A stretch of 64,000 bases of DNA from CAZADA01 sp964526675 (GTDB lineage Bacteria > Pseudomonadota > Alphaproteobacteria > Caulobacterales > Maricaulaceae), in contig CAZGLY010000002.1 in the NCBI GenBank assembly GCA_964526675.1, positions 1 through 64,000 of the forward strand. The letters are read 5' to 3'. The notes beneath the pieces were generated by a model that worked only from the letters and a program-made list of their open reading frames with translations, ran no database searches and was not told the DNA's origin. Positions 35,043 through 43,938 of the stretch are shown here, piece after piece (positions within the stretch are counted from its first letter, which is position 1; every line of letters begins with the position of its first letter). The position numbers were made by a program, and so were the translations under genes.

Positions 35043-35399
35043 ATGACGTCGCTCTTCGCCGCCCCGCCTGGTCAAGAGGGGAAAGTGCGCGCGCTGCTGG
35101 GCGCCATCGCGCTGATGACGCTGGTGATGGCGTTCATGCTGGGCATGATCGTGGGGCGCTTGCTGACCCCCGGCGCGGCGCCCTTGCCAGACGCGCTCAA
35201 CGCGGCCGACCTGCCGGTGCTGGAGATCACCCTTCCAGCGGGCGCGCGCTCGCCAAGCGCTCGCGTGAGCGACGGCCGGCTGATCGTCGCGTATGACGGC
35301 GCGCCCGGATCGGGAGCTCTCATTGCGGCGGCGCCCTCGCGCCCCGTCCACCTGACCTATGCCACGGCGGCTTCGGCGTCTGACGCGCCGACCCCCTAA
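35043..35399 (+). CDS. Single-helix membrane protein, DUF6476-like
   Basis: A 118-residue protein with one membrane helix (ALLGAIALMTLVMAFMLGMIVGRLL) and a short extracytoplasmic part with LPAGARSPSARVSDGRLIVAYDG. This layout resembles DUF6476 proteins, which sit beside rluD in other alphaproteobacteria. The function is unknown. It diverges from rluD across about 50 bp. Confidence 0.65.
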   Translation: MTSLFAAPPGQEGKVRALLGAIALMTLVMAFMLGMIVGRLLTPGAAPLPDALNAADLPVLEITLPAGARSPSARVSDGRLIVAYDGAPGSGALIAAAPSRPVHLTYATAASASDAPTP

Positions 35400-35534
35400 C
35401 GCGACCACGAGCAACGCGTTTGGCCCTGAAAACGCGGCGTGCCGTGTCCGGCGTCACGCCGGTGTCACACCGCTGGTGTTTTCCTACAGGTCTGGAGAGC
35501 GCGCCCGGCGCGTCTGACACGGAAGGAGGCGGCG

Positions 35535-37295
35535 ATGCCCGATCCGGCGCGTTTTCAGCTGCAAACCCCCATCGATCGTCGTCGCGCGTTGTTGGGCGTT
35601 GGTTTGGTCGGGACGGCCGCTGTCGCGGGCTGTGCGACGGACAGCCAGCCTCCGCGTCCAGCGCGCATCGGGCCGTTTCACCACGGCGTGGCGTCCGGCG
35701 ATCCGCTTCAGGACCGCGTGATCCTGTGGACCCGGGTGACGCTGCCGCCGGAGCGCCAAGACCCGTTTGGCGTCACGCTCTCATGGGAGATCGCGCGCGA
35801 TCGGGGTTTGACGGACGTCGTTGGCCGCGGCGAGACGACCGCCGCGCCCGGTCGCGATTGGACCGCGAAGATCGATGTCGGCGCGCTGGAGCCGGGGACG
35901 GAGTACTTCTACCGCTTCGCGTTGGGGGATGAACGCTCGCCGGTCGGCCGCACGAAGACGTTGCCCGCCGGTCGCGTGGAGCGCTTCCGCATCGCAGCCT
36001 TTTCCTGCTCGAATTACCCGTTCGGCTTCTTCAACGCCTATCGCCATATGGCGGAGGGGCCGGCGGTGGATCTCGCGCTGCACCTTGGCGATTACTTCTA
36101 CGAGTATGGCCCGGACGGCTATGGCGCGGAGGTCGGTGAAAAGCTCGGCCGGATCCATGCGCCGGCCAAAGAAGTCATCACCCTGGTCGAGTATCGCGCG
36201 CGTCACGCCCAGTACAAAGCCGACCCGGATCTCCAGGCCGCGCACGCGGCCGCCCCGTGGATCACGATCTGGGACGACCACGAAAGCGCCAACAACGCCT
36301 TCGTGACCGGCGCGCAAAACCACGACCCGGAAACCGAAGGGGAGTGGTCGGCCCGCAAGGTGGCGGCCGTGCGCGCCTATCTGGAATGGATGCCGATCCG
36401 CGAGCCTGAGGCCGGCCGCGCGCGCGAGGCGATTTGGCGTCGCTTTGAGATCGGCGATCTGGCGAGCCTGGTGATGCTGGAGACGCGCTTGACCGCCCGC
36501 TCGCCCGAAATCACCTGGGACGAGTTCCCGGTCGCGGATGACGCTGATCCGACGGATCCCGACAACCAAGCGAAGGTCGCGGCCTTCCTGGCGGACCGCG
36601 TCGGCGACCCAAGCCGCGTGCTGCTCGGTCCCGCGCAAGAAGCCGACGTTGTCGGCGCGGTGGAGGCGTCGGTCGCCGCGGGCAAGCCGTGGCAGCTGAT
36701 CGGCAACCAAGTGATCATGAGCCCGGTGCAATCCCCGAATTGGACCGATGTTGTTGGTTTCTGGACCGGCGGCGTCCCCGGCTTCGTGCGCGGCAAGGTG
36801 AAGGGGAACGAGGTGGCCTGGGGCTACTTCTTGCGCTCGCGCTTCGGCATTCCGCTCAATCTCGACGCGTGGGACGGTTTCCCGGCCCAGCGCGACCGCC
36901 TCTTTACGGCGTTCCGCGACGCAAAGGCCAATGTGGTCACCTTCACAGGCGACACCCACAGCTTCTGGGCCAACAACATGGTGCTCGGCGCGGATCGGGT
37001 GGGGGTGGAGTTCGGCGTCACGGGCGTGACCTCGCCCTCGGCGTTCCGGAGCCTGCGCGCGCCGGGCCTCAACGCCGGCCGCGCGATCGAACGGGCCAAC
37101 CCGAACGTCGTCGCCAATGATCCCTACAACAACGGCTATGTCCGCGCGGAACTGACGCCGGAGCGCATGACGGCGGAGTTTGTCGGCGTGGCCACGTTGG
37201 AGCGCCGGTCCGCGCGGGCGCGCGTGCTGCAGCGCTTCACCACCCGTCCGACGCCGAATGGCGGCTCGACGGGCGTGGAGACGCTCAGCGCGTAG
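35535..37295 (+). CDS. phoD: PhoD-type alkaline phosphatase (phosphodiesterase)
   Basis: A 586-residue secreted phosphoesterase. The N-terminus has a twin-arginine signal (DRRRALLGVGLVGTAAVAGC) that also ends in a lipobox-like Cys. An N-terminal Fn3-like PhoD domain (FHHGVASGDPLQDRVILWTRV) precedes the metal-binding core: SCSNYPFGFFNAYRHMA, LHLGDYFYEYG, WDDHESANN and TFTGDTHSFWANN. It releases phosphate from esters in the periplasm. A strong AAGGAGG site fixes the start at 35535. Confidence 0.92.
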   Translation: MPDPARFQLQTPIDRRRALLGVGLVGTAAVAGCATDSQPPRPARIGPFHHGVASGDPLQDRVILWTRVTLPPERQDPFGVTLSWEIARDRGLTDVVGRGETTAAPGRDWTAKIDVGALEPGTEYFYRFALGDERSPVGRTKTLPAGRVERFRIAAFSCSNYPFGFFNAYRHMAEGPAVDLALHLGDYFYEYGPDGYGAEVGEKLGRIHAPAKEVITLVEYRARHAQYKADPDLQAAHAAAPWITIWDDHESANNAFVTGAQNHDPETEGEWSARKVAAVRAYLEWMPIREPEAGRAREAIWRRFEIGDLASLVMLETRLTARSPEITWDEFPVADDADPTDPDNQAKVAAFLADRVGDPSRVLLGPAQEADVVGAVEASVAAGKPWQLIGNQVIMSPVQSPNWTDVVGFWTGGVPGFVRGKVKGNEVAWGYFLRSRFGIPLNLDAWDGFPAQRDRLFTAFRDAKANVVTFTGDTHSFWANNMVLGADRVGVEFGVTGVTSPSAFRSLRAPGLNAGRAIERANPNVVANDPYNNGYVRAELTPERMTAEFVGVATLERRSARARVLQRFTTRPTPNGGSTGVETLSA

Positions 37296-37435
37296 GCTCA
37301 GCGCACTGCCCAACCCGCTGCCCAAGGTGCTGCCCAAGGCGCCCCTCTGCGGCGATCGGATGCAGCGGGCGAGGCTTGGACGGCGGAGAGCTCGGTGGTG
37401 AGGTGCGCGGGACAGCTCACCCGATCGGCCGCCAG

Positions 37436-38467
37436 ATGACTGACGCCACCACGCCCACGTCCGCCGCACCGCCTCCAACGGCAAAACGGATCTTTGTGCT
37501 CGGCGCGACGGGCACGATCGGCCAAGCGGCCGTGCGCGCGCTGCTGGCGCGCGGTCACGACGTCACGTGTCTGGTGCGGCCCAAGGCGGGCGTCGGCGGC
37601 GCGCTGGGCGCCGCGGAGAGCGCGCTGCTCTTTCCCGGTGCGACCGTGCGCGTGGGGGAGGCGACCGACCCGCGGTCCCTGCGCGGCGACGGCTTTCGGG
37701 GCGAGCGATTCGACGTCCTCGTCTCCTGTCTCGCCTCGCGCACCGGCGCGCCGAAGGACGCCTGGGCGATCGACCACAAGGCCCATGTCGACGCCCTCGC
37801 CGCCGCGCGGGAGGCGGGCGTCACGCACATGGTGTTGCTCTCGGCCATCTGCGTGCAGAAGCCGGTTCTCGAGTTTCAAAAGGCGAAGCTGGCGTTTGAA
37901 CAGGCGCTGATAGACTCAGGGCTGACTTATTCGATCGTGCGGCCGACCGCGTTTTTCAAATCCCTCTCCGGCCAGATCGACCGGCTGAAAGCGGGCAAGC
38001 CCTTTCTGCTGTTCGGCGACGGGACGCTGACCGCGTGCAAACCGATCAGCGATGAGGATCTGGGGCGGTATCTTGCGCTCTGCGTTGAGGATGAAGGGCT
38101 GCACAACCGCATTCTGCCCATTGGCGGCCCGGGCCCGGCGATCACGCCGAAGCAGCAGGGTGAGCGGCTCTTTGCGCTCCTTGAAAAGCCGCCCCGGTAC
38201 GCGCGGATGCCGGTCGCGCTGTTCGACGTCATCGTCGGCGGTCTCTCCACCCTCGGCCGCGTGATCCCATTGATGGCCGACAAAGCGGAGCTGGCCCGCA
38301 TCGGCCGCTACTACGGAACGGAGTCCATGCTGGTGCTCGATCCTGCGACCGGCCGTTATGACGCCGACGCCACGCCGTCCTTCGGCGCGGACACCCTGTG
38401 GGACCACTACGCGCGCGTCATCGCCGGCGCGACGACGGTGGAGCGGGGCGACCACGCGGTGTTTTAG
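37436..38467 (+). CDS. bciA: Divinyl (proto)chlorophyllide 8-vinyl reductase, BciA-like
   Basis: A 343-residue Rossmann-fold reductase. NADPH motif RIFVLGATGTIGQAAVRALL, then FDVLVSCLASRTGAPKDAWAIDHKAHVDA, LLSAICVQKPVLEFQKAKLAFEQAL, TYSIVRPTAFFKSLSGQ, NRILPIGGPGPAITPKQQGERLF and the C-terminal RYYGTESMLVLDPATGRYDADATPS agree along the length with BciA. BciA reduces the 8-vinyl group during bacteriochlorophyll synthesis. No other bch, puf or crt gene is seen in the window. The start at 37436 lacks a strong ribosome site. Confidence 0.82.
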   Translation: MTDATTPTSAAPPPTAKRIFVLGATGTIGQAAVRALLARGHDVTCLVRPKAGVGGALGAAESALLFPGATVRVGEATDPRSLRGDGFRGERFDVLVSCLASRTGAPKDAWAIDHKAHVDALAAAREAGVTHMVLLSAICVQKPVLEFQKAKLAFEQALIDSGLTYSIVRPTAFFKSLSGQIDRLKAGKPFLLFGDGTLTACKPISDEDLGRYLALCVEDEGLHNRILPIGGPGPAITPKQQGERLFALLEKPPRYARMPVALFDVIVGGLSTLGRVIPLMADKAELARIGRYYGTESMLVLDPATGRYDADATPSFGADTLWDHYARVIAGATTVERGDHAVF

Positions 38468-38661
38468 GCTCGGCAGCGCGCGCCGCCGCGTGGCGAGAAC
38501 GTGGGCGGCCGTCGTGGCCTCTCTCCTCGGCCGGCTAGACATGCGTGTGCCGACAGCCCACCGCGATCTGATGCGAGCCTTCGCGCACGGCGCCCAACGG
38601 CTTGCTCGCATCGGCTAACGAGACGTCGAGGGTGGAGCCTGGCGCTCAGCGACAACAGGCG

Positions 38662-39516
38662 TCACTCGCGAACAATGCCGGGCGTTTTCGCCGGCGAGCC
38701 TTTCTGCCGATCCGGGTGGTCGCGTTCGCGAAATCGGCGCAGCCCCTCCATGGTGTCCGGGTGGAAGAAGGACCGGTGAAAACACTCCGCCTCGATGCGC
38801 AGGCCGTCATCAAGGGGCCGGCCGAAACCGCGCGTCGCCGCTTCTTTATCGGTGCGAATGGCCCCTTGCGGCAGGGTGGCGATGAACGCGCCCAGCTCGA
38901 TCGCGCGGGCCAGCCCATGGCCTTTGGGCACGACCTCGTTCGCCAACCCAATGCGATGCGCTTCGTGGGCGTCAATCACCTTGCCGGTGAGGATCAGCTC
39001 CATCGCTCGACCCATGCCGACGATCCGTGGAAGGCGCTGGCTGCCGCCGTCAGCCAGGCCGATGTTCCAGCGCCGGCAGGTCACGCCAAAGGACGCGTGT
39101 TCTTCGGCAATGCGGATGTCGGCGTAGCAGGCCCATTCCAATCCCCCCGCATAGGCCACGCCGTTCACGGCCGCGATGATGGGTTTGTAGATATCCGTCC
39201 ATCGGCTCGGCCCCAGAACGCCCGGCTGCTCGCCGCGTTCATGGGAGGCGAGAACGGAGGCGCTTGGCCGCTCCAACGAGGCTCCGGTCTTCGAGAGGTT
39301 CACATCGCCGGTGAGATCGCCGCCGGCGCAGAACGCTTTGTCGCCGGCGCCGGTGATGACGGCCACCAGGGCGTCGTCGTCATCTCGAAAGGCGTCCCAC
39401 GCATGAACCAATTCGTTGTGCGTGTTGAGACCAACACAATTCATGACGTCAGGTCGATTAAAGCGAATAATGCGAATGGGGCCGCGGGACTCAACGCTGA
39501 TTTCTTTATATTCCAT
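38662..39516 (-). CDS. Enoyl-CoA hydratase/isomerase family protein
   Basis: A 284-residue crotonase-fold enzyme. Oxyanion-hole segments are AFCAGGDLTGDV and IAAVNGVAYAGGLEWACYADIRIAEEHASFG, and the second catalytic region reads NIGLADGGSQRLPRIVGMGRAMELILTGKVIDAHEAHRIGL. It probably acts in fatty acid or branched-acid breakdown. The physiological substrate is unknown. It lies 34 bp after a tetR-type gene on the same strand and may be controlled by it. Stop and downstream space are unremarkable. Confidence 0.88.
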   Translation of the reverse strand: MEYKEISVESRGPIRIIRFNRPDVMNCVGLNTHNELVHAWDAFRDDDDALVAVITGAGDKAFCAGGDLTGDVNLSKTGASLERPSASVLASHERGEQPGVLGPSRWTDIYKPIIAAVNGVAYAGGLEWACYADIRIAEEHASFGVTCRRWNIGLADGGSQRLPRIVGMGRAMELILTGKVIDAHEAHRIGLANEVVPKGHGLARAIELGAFIATLPQGAIRTDKEAATRGFGRPLDDGLRIEAECFHRSFFHPDTMEGLRRFRERDHPDRQKGSPAKTPGIVRE

Positions 39517-39550
39517 CGTTCTCTCCCCAATCTGTGTTGATGGTTTGGCG

Positions 39551-40123
39551 TCAGGCGTGGCCCACCATTCTGGTCAGCAACGTCCACAACTTCTCCATGA
39601 AAGCCTGACGATCCGGTCGCGGGTCCTGATGCAGAGCGCGAGACAGAGCGTGTTGAGCGCCGCCGATCACCAGCCCGATGGCCACGTCCGGATCGAAATC
39701 GGCCGGCAAGATCCCTCTCTTTTGAGCGACCCTGAGATTGCGCGCGCCTTCGTCCATCAAGCGATCGAGGTGCTCGCGCTCCATGTCGATCACTTCAGGC
39801 TCGCGAGCCATCCGTCCCACCAGCAGCGGCGCGAGGGGATGATCGAAGTAATAGTCGACCATGCGCGAGAACCGGGCCCGCTCCTTGAGCGCCCAGGTGT
39901 CGCGATCGGCGCCGCTGGGCCCCATCATCAACGCGCGCAACGGCACGTAGAACTGCGCCACCACCGCGGCGACAAGCCCGGTTTTCGATCCGAAATGATG
40001 GTACGCGAGGCCGACGGAGGCCGCCGCCCGCTTGGCCACAGCCGTCATTTCCAGCCGTCCGCCATTGGCGATCAGCTCCGCTTCGGCGGCGACAATCAAA
40101 CGCTCTGGCGCGCTTTGCGGCAT
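39551..40123 (-). CDS. TetR/AcrR family transcriptional regulator
   Basis: A 190-residue repressor. The N-terminal HTH covers ERLIVAAEAELIANGGRLEMTAVAKRAAASVGLAYHHFG-type residues (about 6-45). The rest is the helical ligand-binding domain. A perfect 20-bp palindrome lies 25 bp upstream of its ATG, so autoregulation is likely. The enoyl-CoA hydratase gene downstream is probably in the same transcript, so the ligand may be an acyl-CoA. This is inference from context. Confidence 0.9.
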   Translation of the reverse strand: MPQSAPERLIVAAEAELIANGGRLEMTAVAKRAAASVGLAYHHFGSKTGLVAAVVAQFYVPLRALMMGPSGADRDTWALKERARFSRMVDYYFDHPLAPLLVGRMAREPEVIDMEREHLDRLMDEGARNLRVAQKRGILPADFDPDVAIGLVIGGAQHALSRALHQDPRPDRQAFMEKLWTLLTRMVGHA

Positions 40124-40148
40124 CGTTGTCGATCGATCTTTGGTGGTA

Positions 40149-40168
40149 TTGAATTGAATTCAATTCAA
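40149..40168. promoter_or_regulatory. Perfect 20-bp palindrome, probable TetR operator
   Basis: The sequence TTGAATTGAATTCAATTCAA is its own reverse complement. It is AT-rich in a GC-rich region and sits in the divergent region between the tetR and arsR genes, 25 bp from the TetR start. Confidence 0.75.
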
Positions 40169-40236
40169 ATCGCGATGAATGTCAAGCGGCATTGGGGGGG
40201 GAGGCCCGCGCTCGCCAGCGCGGGGCGCCCTTTACA

Positions 40237-40254
40237 TGCAACACACATGTTGCA
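40237..40254. promoter_or_regulatory. Inverted repeat, probable ArsR-type operator
   Basis: The arms TGCAACA and TGTTGCA are separated by four bases (CACA). The site ends 9 bp before the ATG of the arsR-like gene. A neighbouring hairpin CCCGCGCT-CGCC-AGCGCGGG lies at 40205-40224. Confidence 0.6.
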
Positions 40255-40263
40255 CAGTGCGGC

Positions 40264-40578
40264 ATGGGCGTTCCGTTCGATCCCACCCTCAGCAGCCTGT
40301 TCCGCGCGCTCGGCGACGACACGCGGCTGCTGATCCTTGAGCAGTTGAGAAAGCGGAATGACCAAAGCCTGTTCGAGCTGTGCGCGCGGCTGATCGAGGA
40401 GCACAATGTGACCCTCACCCGCCAAGCCATCACCCGGCATTTGAACACGCTCGAACAGGCTGGACTGATCACCACCGCCTGGAAGGGACGGACCAAGGTT
40501 CATTCACTCACAACCGGGTCGTTCAGAGGAACCATCAGCCCGTGGCTTGAGTTGTTTTTTGAGGGAGAGACGTCATGA
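40264..40578 (+). CDS. ArsR-type winged-helix regulator
   Basis: A 104-residue winged-helix protein: FRALGDDTRLLILEQLRKRNDQSLFEL, the recognition helix LTRQAITRHLNTLEQAGL, and the wing ITTAWKGRTKVHSLTT. It lacks an obvious metal-binding Cys motif near the DNA helix, so it may sense an organic ligand. The TGA overlaps the ATG of the VOC gene (ATGA), so the two form an operon. The inverted repeat just upstream probably mediates autoregulation. The start at 40264 was chosen because the HTH begins soon after. Confidence 0.85.
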   Translation: MGVPFDPTLSSLFRALGDDTRLLILEQLRKRNDQSLFELCARLIEEHNVTLTRQAITRHLNTLEQAGLITTAWKGRTKVHSLTTGSFRGTISPWLELFFEGETS

Positions 40579-40964
40579 AAATGTACATCAAGGGCATTGC
40601 CGTTGATGATCAGCAAAAGGCCCTCGATTTCTACACCCAGACGTTGGGGTTCCTGGTCAAACACGACATCCCAGTCGGCGAGCACCGGTGGATCACCCTG
40701 GTCTCACCCGAAGAGCCGGATGGGGTGGAGTTGGGTCTCGAGCCAAACGAGCACCCCGCGTCGCGCGCCTTTCAGGAGGCGCTCATGGCCGACGGCATTC
40801 CGTTCACGGCCTTCAGCGTCGACGACATTGAGGCCGAGGTGAAACGACTGCAGGAGGCGGGCGTCACCTTTACGCAACTGCCGATGAAGGCGGGCGGCGC
40901 CACGATCGCCGTCTTTGACGACACCTGCGGCAACCTCATTCAGTTGATGGAGCTGCACGTGTAG
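40575..40964 (+). CDS. VOC family (glyoxalase-like) protein
   Basis: A 129-residue vicinal-oxygen-chelate protein. It has two beta-alpha-beta modules: YIKGIAVDDQQKALDFYTQTLGFLVKHD and FSVDDIEAEVKRLQEAGVTFTQLP. DDTCGNLIQLMEL forms the C-terminal metal-ligand region. It may detoxify or modify a small molecule, or bind it. The ligand is unknown. It is translationally coupled to the ArsR-type gene, whose ligand may be its substrate. Confidence 0.88.
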   Translation: MKMYIKGIAVDDQQKALDFYTQTLGFLVKHDIPVGEHRWITLVSPEEPDGVELGLEPNEHPASRAFQEALMADGIPFTAFSVDDIEAEVKRLQEAGVTFTQLPMKAGGATIAVFDDTCGNLIQLMELHV

Positions 40965-41013
40965 CGCAGCTTGCGCGCCCAGCGAGGCGTCATCAGGCGC
41001 GGCGTTGGCGCGC

Positions 41014-41406
41014 CTATTGATCCACGCGCACGAGGCGGCCGTCCTCAACCTGGCGGTAGAAGCAACTGCGCGCGCCGGTGTGGCACGCTGGGCCGGTTTG
41101 GTTGACCCGCAACAGCACCGCGTCCTGGTCGCAATCCACCCGCACATCCACGACCTCTTGGGTGTGGCCGGAGGTTTCGCCCTTCCGCCACAGCTTCTGA
41201 CGCGATCGCGACCAATACCAGCCTTGGCCGGTCGCGATCGTTTTCGCCAACGCGTCCGCGTTCATGTGCGCGAGCATCAGCACCTCGCCGGTGCGCGCGT
41301 CTTGGGCCACCGCCGTGATCAGGCCGTTGGCGTCAAAGCGCGGCGTCAGGTCGCCGCCAGTTTCCAGCGCTTCGCGGTCGGGCGCGTTGGGGACATTGTG
41401 GGCCAT
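41014..41406 (-). CDS. hisI: Phosphoribosyl-AMP cyclohydrolase
   Basis: HisI opens the purine ring of phosphoribosyl-AMP, the third step of histidine synthesis. The 130-residue product has GEVLMLAHMNADALAKT, WYWSRSRQKLWRKGETSGHTQ, the zinc-site CDQDAVLLRVNQTGPACHTGARSCFYR (cysteines 94, 111 and 118 by position) and ends soon after. It is the single-domain form; HisE is not fused. The neighbouring genes are unrelated. Confidence 0.95.
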   Translation of the reverse strand: MAHNVPNAPDREALETGGDLTPRFDANGLITAVAQDARTGEVLMLAHMNADALAKTIATGQGWYWSRSRQKLWRKGETSGHTQEVVDVRVDCDQDAVLLRVNQTGPACHTGARSCFYRQVEDGRLVRVDQ

Positions 41407-41493
41407 AGGCGTATATCATGGCTCTGATGGCCCCGCGGCAAGCCCCGCCGCCGCGCACGAGGCCGCAAAGGCTCAAACCAGGGGAGGGCGCTC

Positions 41494-42735
41494 ATGGCTC
41501 TCATCGACGCCGACAAGACCGAAGCCTCGACCGGAGAGGCCGCTGCGGAGCCCCGCGCGTTCTCCTGGGAGGACCCGTTCCACCTCGACGACCAACTGAC
41601 CGAGGAGGAACGCCTGATCTTCGACACGGCGCGGCAGTACGCGGCCGACCAACTGGCGCCGCGCGTGATCGCGGCCAACCGCGACGGCGCTTTTGATCGC
41701 GCGATCATGTCGGAGATGGGCGCTCTCGGCCTTCTGGGCGCGACCATCCCGGAAGCCTATGGCGGCGCGGGCGTCAGCCATGTGGCCTACGGCTTGATGG
41801 CGCGGGCGATCGAGGCCGTGGATTCCAGTTACCGCTCCGCCATGAGCGTGCAGTCGTCGCTGGTTATGCACCCGATCCACGCGTTTGGCGATGACGCGCA
41901 GCGCCGGCGCTGGCTGCCGGGCCTCGCCCGCGGCGAGCTGGTGGGCTGCTTTGGTCTGACGGAGGCCGACGGCGGCTCGGATCCCGGCGCGATGCGCACG
42001 ACGGCGGTGAAGATCGCCGGCGGTTACCGGCTCAACGGCGCGAAGATGTGGATCACCAACAGCCCGATTGCGGATCTGGCGGTGGTGTGGGCGAAGCTGG
42101 CCGACGACGACGGCAAGCCTCAGATCCGCGGCTTTGTGGTGGAGCGAGGAACCCCCGGCTTCGAGACGCCGGAGATCACGGGCAAGCTCTCGTTGCGCGC
42201 GTCCATCACCGGCGAAATCGCGCTGAACGACGCGGAGATCCCGGAGGACAATCTCCTGCCGAACGTGAAGGGCCTGCGCGGCCCGTTCTCCTGCCTCAAC
42301 AAAGCGCGCTACGGCATCTCCTGGGGCGCGATGGGCGCGGCGGAGTTCTGCTGGAAGGCGGCGCGGGACTACGCGATGGAGCGCGTGGTGTTCGGCAAGC
42401 CCATCGCCGCCACCCAACTCGTGCAGAAAAAGCTCGCCGACATGCAGACGGAGATCGCGCTCGGCTTCCAGGGGGCTTTGCGTCTTGGCCGCATGCTCGA
42501 TGAGGGCGCGTGGGTCCCCGAAACCATTTCGATGATGAAACGGAACAATTGCGGCAAGGCCCTCGCCATCGCGCGCGAGGCCCGCGACATCCATGGCGGC
42601 AACGGCACGGCGGAGGAGTATCATGTGATGCGCCACGCCATGAATCTGGAGACCGTGAACACTTATGAGGGCACGCATGACATCCACGCCCTCATTCTCG
42701 GGCGCGCCATGACCGGCCACCAGGCGTTTTTCTAG
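41494..42735 (+). CDS. Acyl-CoA dehydrogenase, glutaryl-CoA dehydrogenase-like
   Basis: A 413-residue FAD enzyme. Family segments: IPEAYGGAGVSHVAYGLMARAIEAVDSSYRSAMSVQSSL, GCFGLTEADGGSDPGAMRTTAVK, MWITNSPIADLAVVWAK, the flavin and CoA region, and the catalytic Glu in NTYEGTHDIHALILGRA. The DSSYRSAMSVQSSLVMHPI segment is typical of glutaryl-CoA dehydrogenases of lysine and tryptophan breakdown. Whether the substrate is glutaryl-CoA cannot be proved. A gene for a CoA transferase is not adjacent. Confidence 0.85.
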   Translation: MALIDADKTEASTGEAAAEPRAFSWEDPFHLDDQLTEEERLIFDTARQYAADQLAPRVIAANRDGAFDRAIMSEMGALGLLGATIPEAYGGAGVSHVAYGLMARAIEAVDSSYRSAMSVQSSLVMHPIHAFGDDAQRRRWLPGLARGELVGCFGLTEADGGSDPGAMRTTAVKIAGGYRLNGAKMWITNSPIADLAVVWAKLADDDGKPQIRGFVVERGTPGFETPEITGKLSLRASITGEIALNDAEIPEDNLLPNVKGLRGPFSCLNKARYGISWGAMGAAEFCWKAARDYAMERVVFGKPIAATQLVQKKLADMQTEIALGFQGALRLGRMLDEGAWVPETISMMKRNNCGKALAIAREARDIHGGNGTAEEYHVMRHAMNLETVNTYEGTHDIHALILGRAMTGHQAFF

Positions 42736-42768
42736 GCCAGGCGGACGCGCCCGCCCCGCGGCGAGGGT

Positions 42769-43938
42769 CTAGGGGCCTTCCGGGGCCGCGAGGAGCGGAG
42801 GCGCGACGGTCGGATCCATGATGTCCTCGGCCGGCGGCGCCGCGATCAGACTCGCGCGGTCCGCATCCAGCAGGCTGTCCGCGGCAAACCGCTCGAGGCG
42901 GAACACAAACGGATTGTCGCTCGCGGTGAGGAGGATTGGCGTGTTCGCCCCGTCATCGGGGCTCCCATCCTCAGCGTCGCGGTCAGCCGCACCGTCCACG
43001 CCCTCGGCGGTCGCGTCCGTTGGCGCGCTGGCGAGGACGTAGCGGCGCACGGACCCATCCACGAGGCTCACCGTGATCGTCGCGCGCGTCGCATCGCTGG
43101 CGGGCGCGGCGTCTGCGACGCGGCCCACCACCGTTTCAAAGCGGGGCCGCGCGACAGCGCCGACCAGGCGGCGCACCGCTGCGTCATCCACGGTTTCCTC
43201 CGCCCCTAAATCAGCGAGCGCAAACGCATCCGCGCCAGACGCGCCGTCGGCGCTGGCCTCGTCGGGCTGAGGGCGAACGAGCATGAAGTCGGCGAAGGCG
43301 ATGGACTGGATGTCGGCCTCGGGCAGGGTCAGGGCCTCACGATCGATCCAGTCGTCGACATCCGCCGGCGCTTCATAGGCCGCAAAGTCGACCACATAGA
43401 TCGCGTTGTCGCCGTCCGCCCGCGCGTGGATCTGCCGAAACACGGGCGCGGAGCCGAGGTAGAGCGCGCCCAGCGCAACCTCGCCCTGCGCCAGCGTGAT
43501 GCGGCGCTCAAACTGCCCGGGCGCGACCTCAAAGCGCCGCCGGGCCGCCGGCGTCTCCGCCACCGCCCAGCCGGCTTCGAGGGTCGTTACGCGCTCCAAC
43601 AGCGTCGCCACCTGCTCCTCGTCCGCGGGGACGTCAAACAGATCCGGCAAGGTCCAGCGGCCGTCCGCACGCCGCAGCCGCGCGGTGGCGAGCGTCGCGT
43701 CATCGGCGTCGGCGCTCGGGGCTTCCACGGTGATCGCGTCCACCTGGGTCGGATCCACCGCCAGCAGCGGCGCCCCGACGGGCGGGCGGCTGCGGTCGGG
43801 GCCGGAGAGCGCGAGCAGAGCCGCGAGAACGAGCTGAACAGCGAGCACGCCCGCCAGCCACAGAAGCGGCCGCGGCGTCCCCGCGATCAACGTGTGAACC
43901 GAGGCCGAGCCGGTTGAAACAGGACGGGCGTCGGTCAT
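42769..43938 (-). CDS. DUF4340 protein of a Gld-type ABC system
   Basis: A 389-residue protein with an N-terminal membrane helix (PLLWLAGVLAVQLVLAALLALSG) and a periplasmic beta-rich region with repeated DUF4340-like units (DAITVEAPS, RWTLPDLFDVPADEEQVATLLERV, RRITLAQGEVALGALYLGSAPVFRQI). DUF4340 proteins accompany GldG-type transport genes. The start at 43938 overlaps the stop of the GldF-GldG fusion by 4 bp (ATGA), so they are coupled. A long upstream extension frame is not the start. Confidence 0.85.
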   Translation of the reverse strand: MTDARPVSTGSASVHTLIAGTPRPLLWLAGVLAVQLVLAALLALSGPDRSRPPVGAPLLAVDPTQVDAITVEAPSADADDATLATARLRRADGRWTLPDLFDVPADEEQVATLLERVTTLEAGWAVAETPAARRRFEVAPGQFERRITLAQGEVALGALYLGSAPVFRQIHARADGDNAIYVVDFAAYEAPADVDDWIDREALTLPEADIQSIAFADFMLVRPQPDEASADGASGADAFALADLGAEETVDDAAVRRLVGAVARPRFETVVGRVADAAPASDATRATITVSLVDGSVRRYVLASAPTDATAEGVDGAADRDAEDGSPDDGANTPILLTASDNPFVFRLERFAADSLLDADRASLIAAPPAEDIMDPTVAPPLLAAPEGP

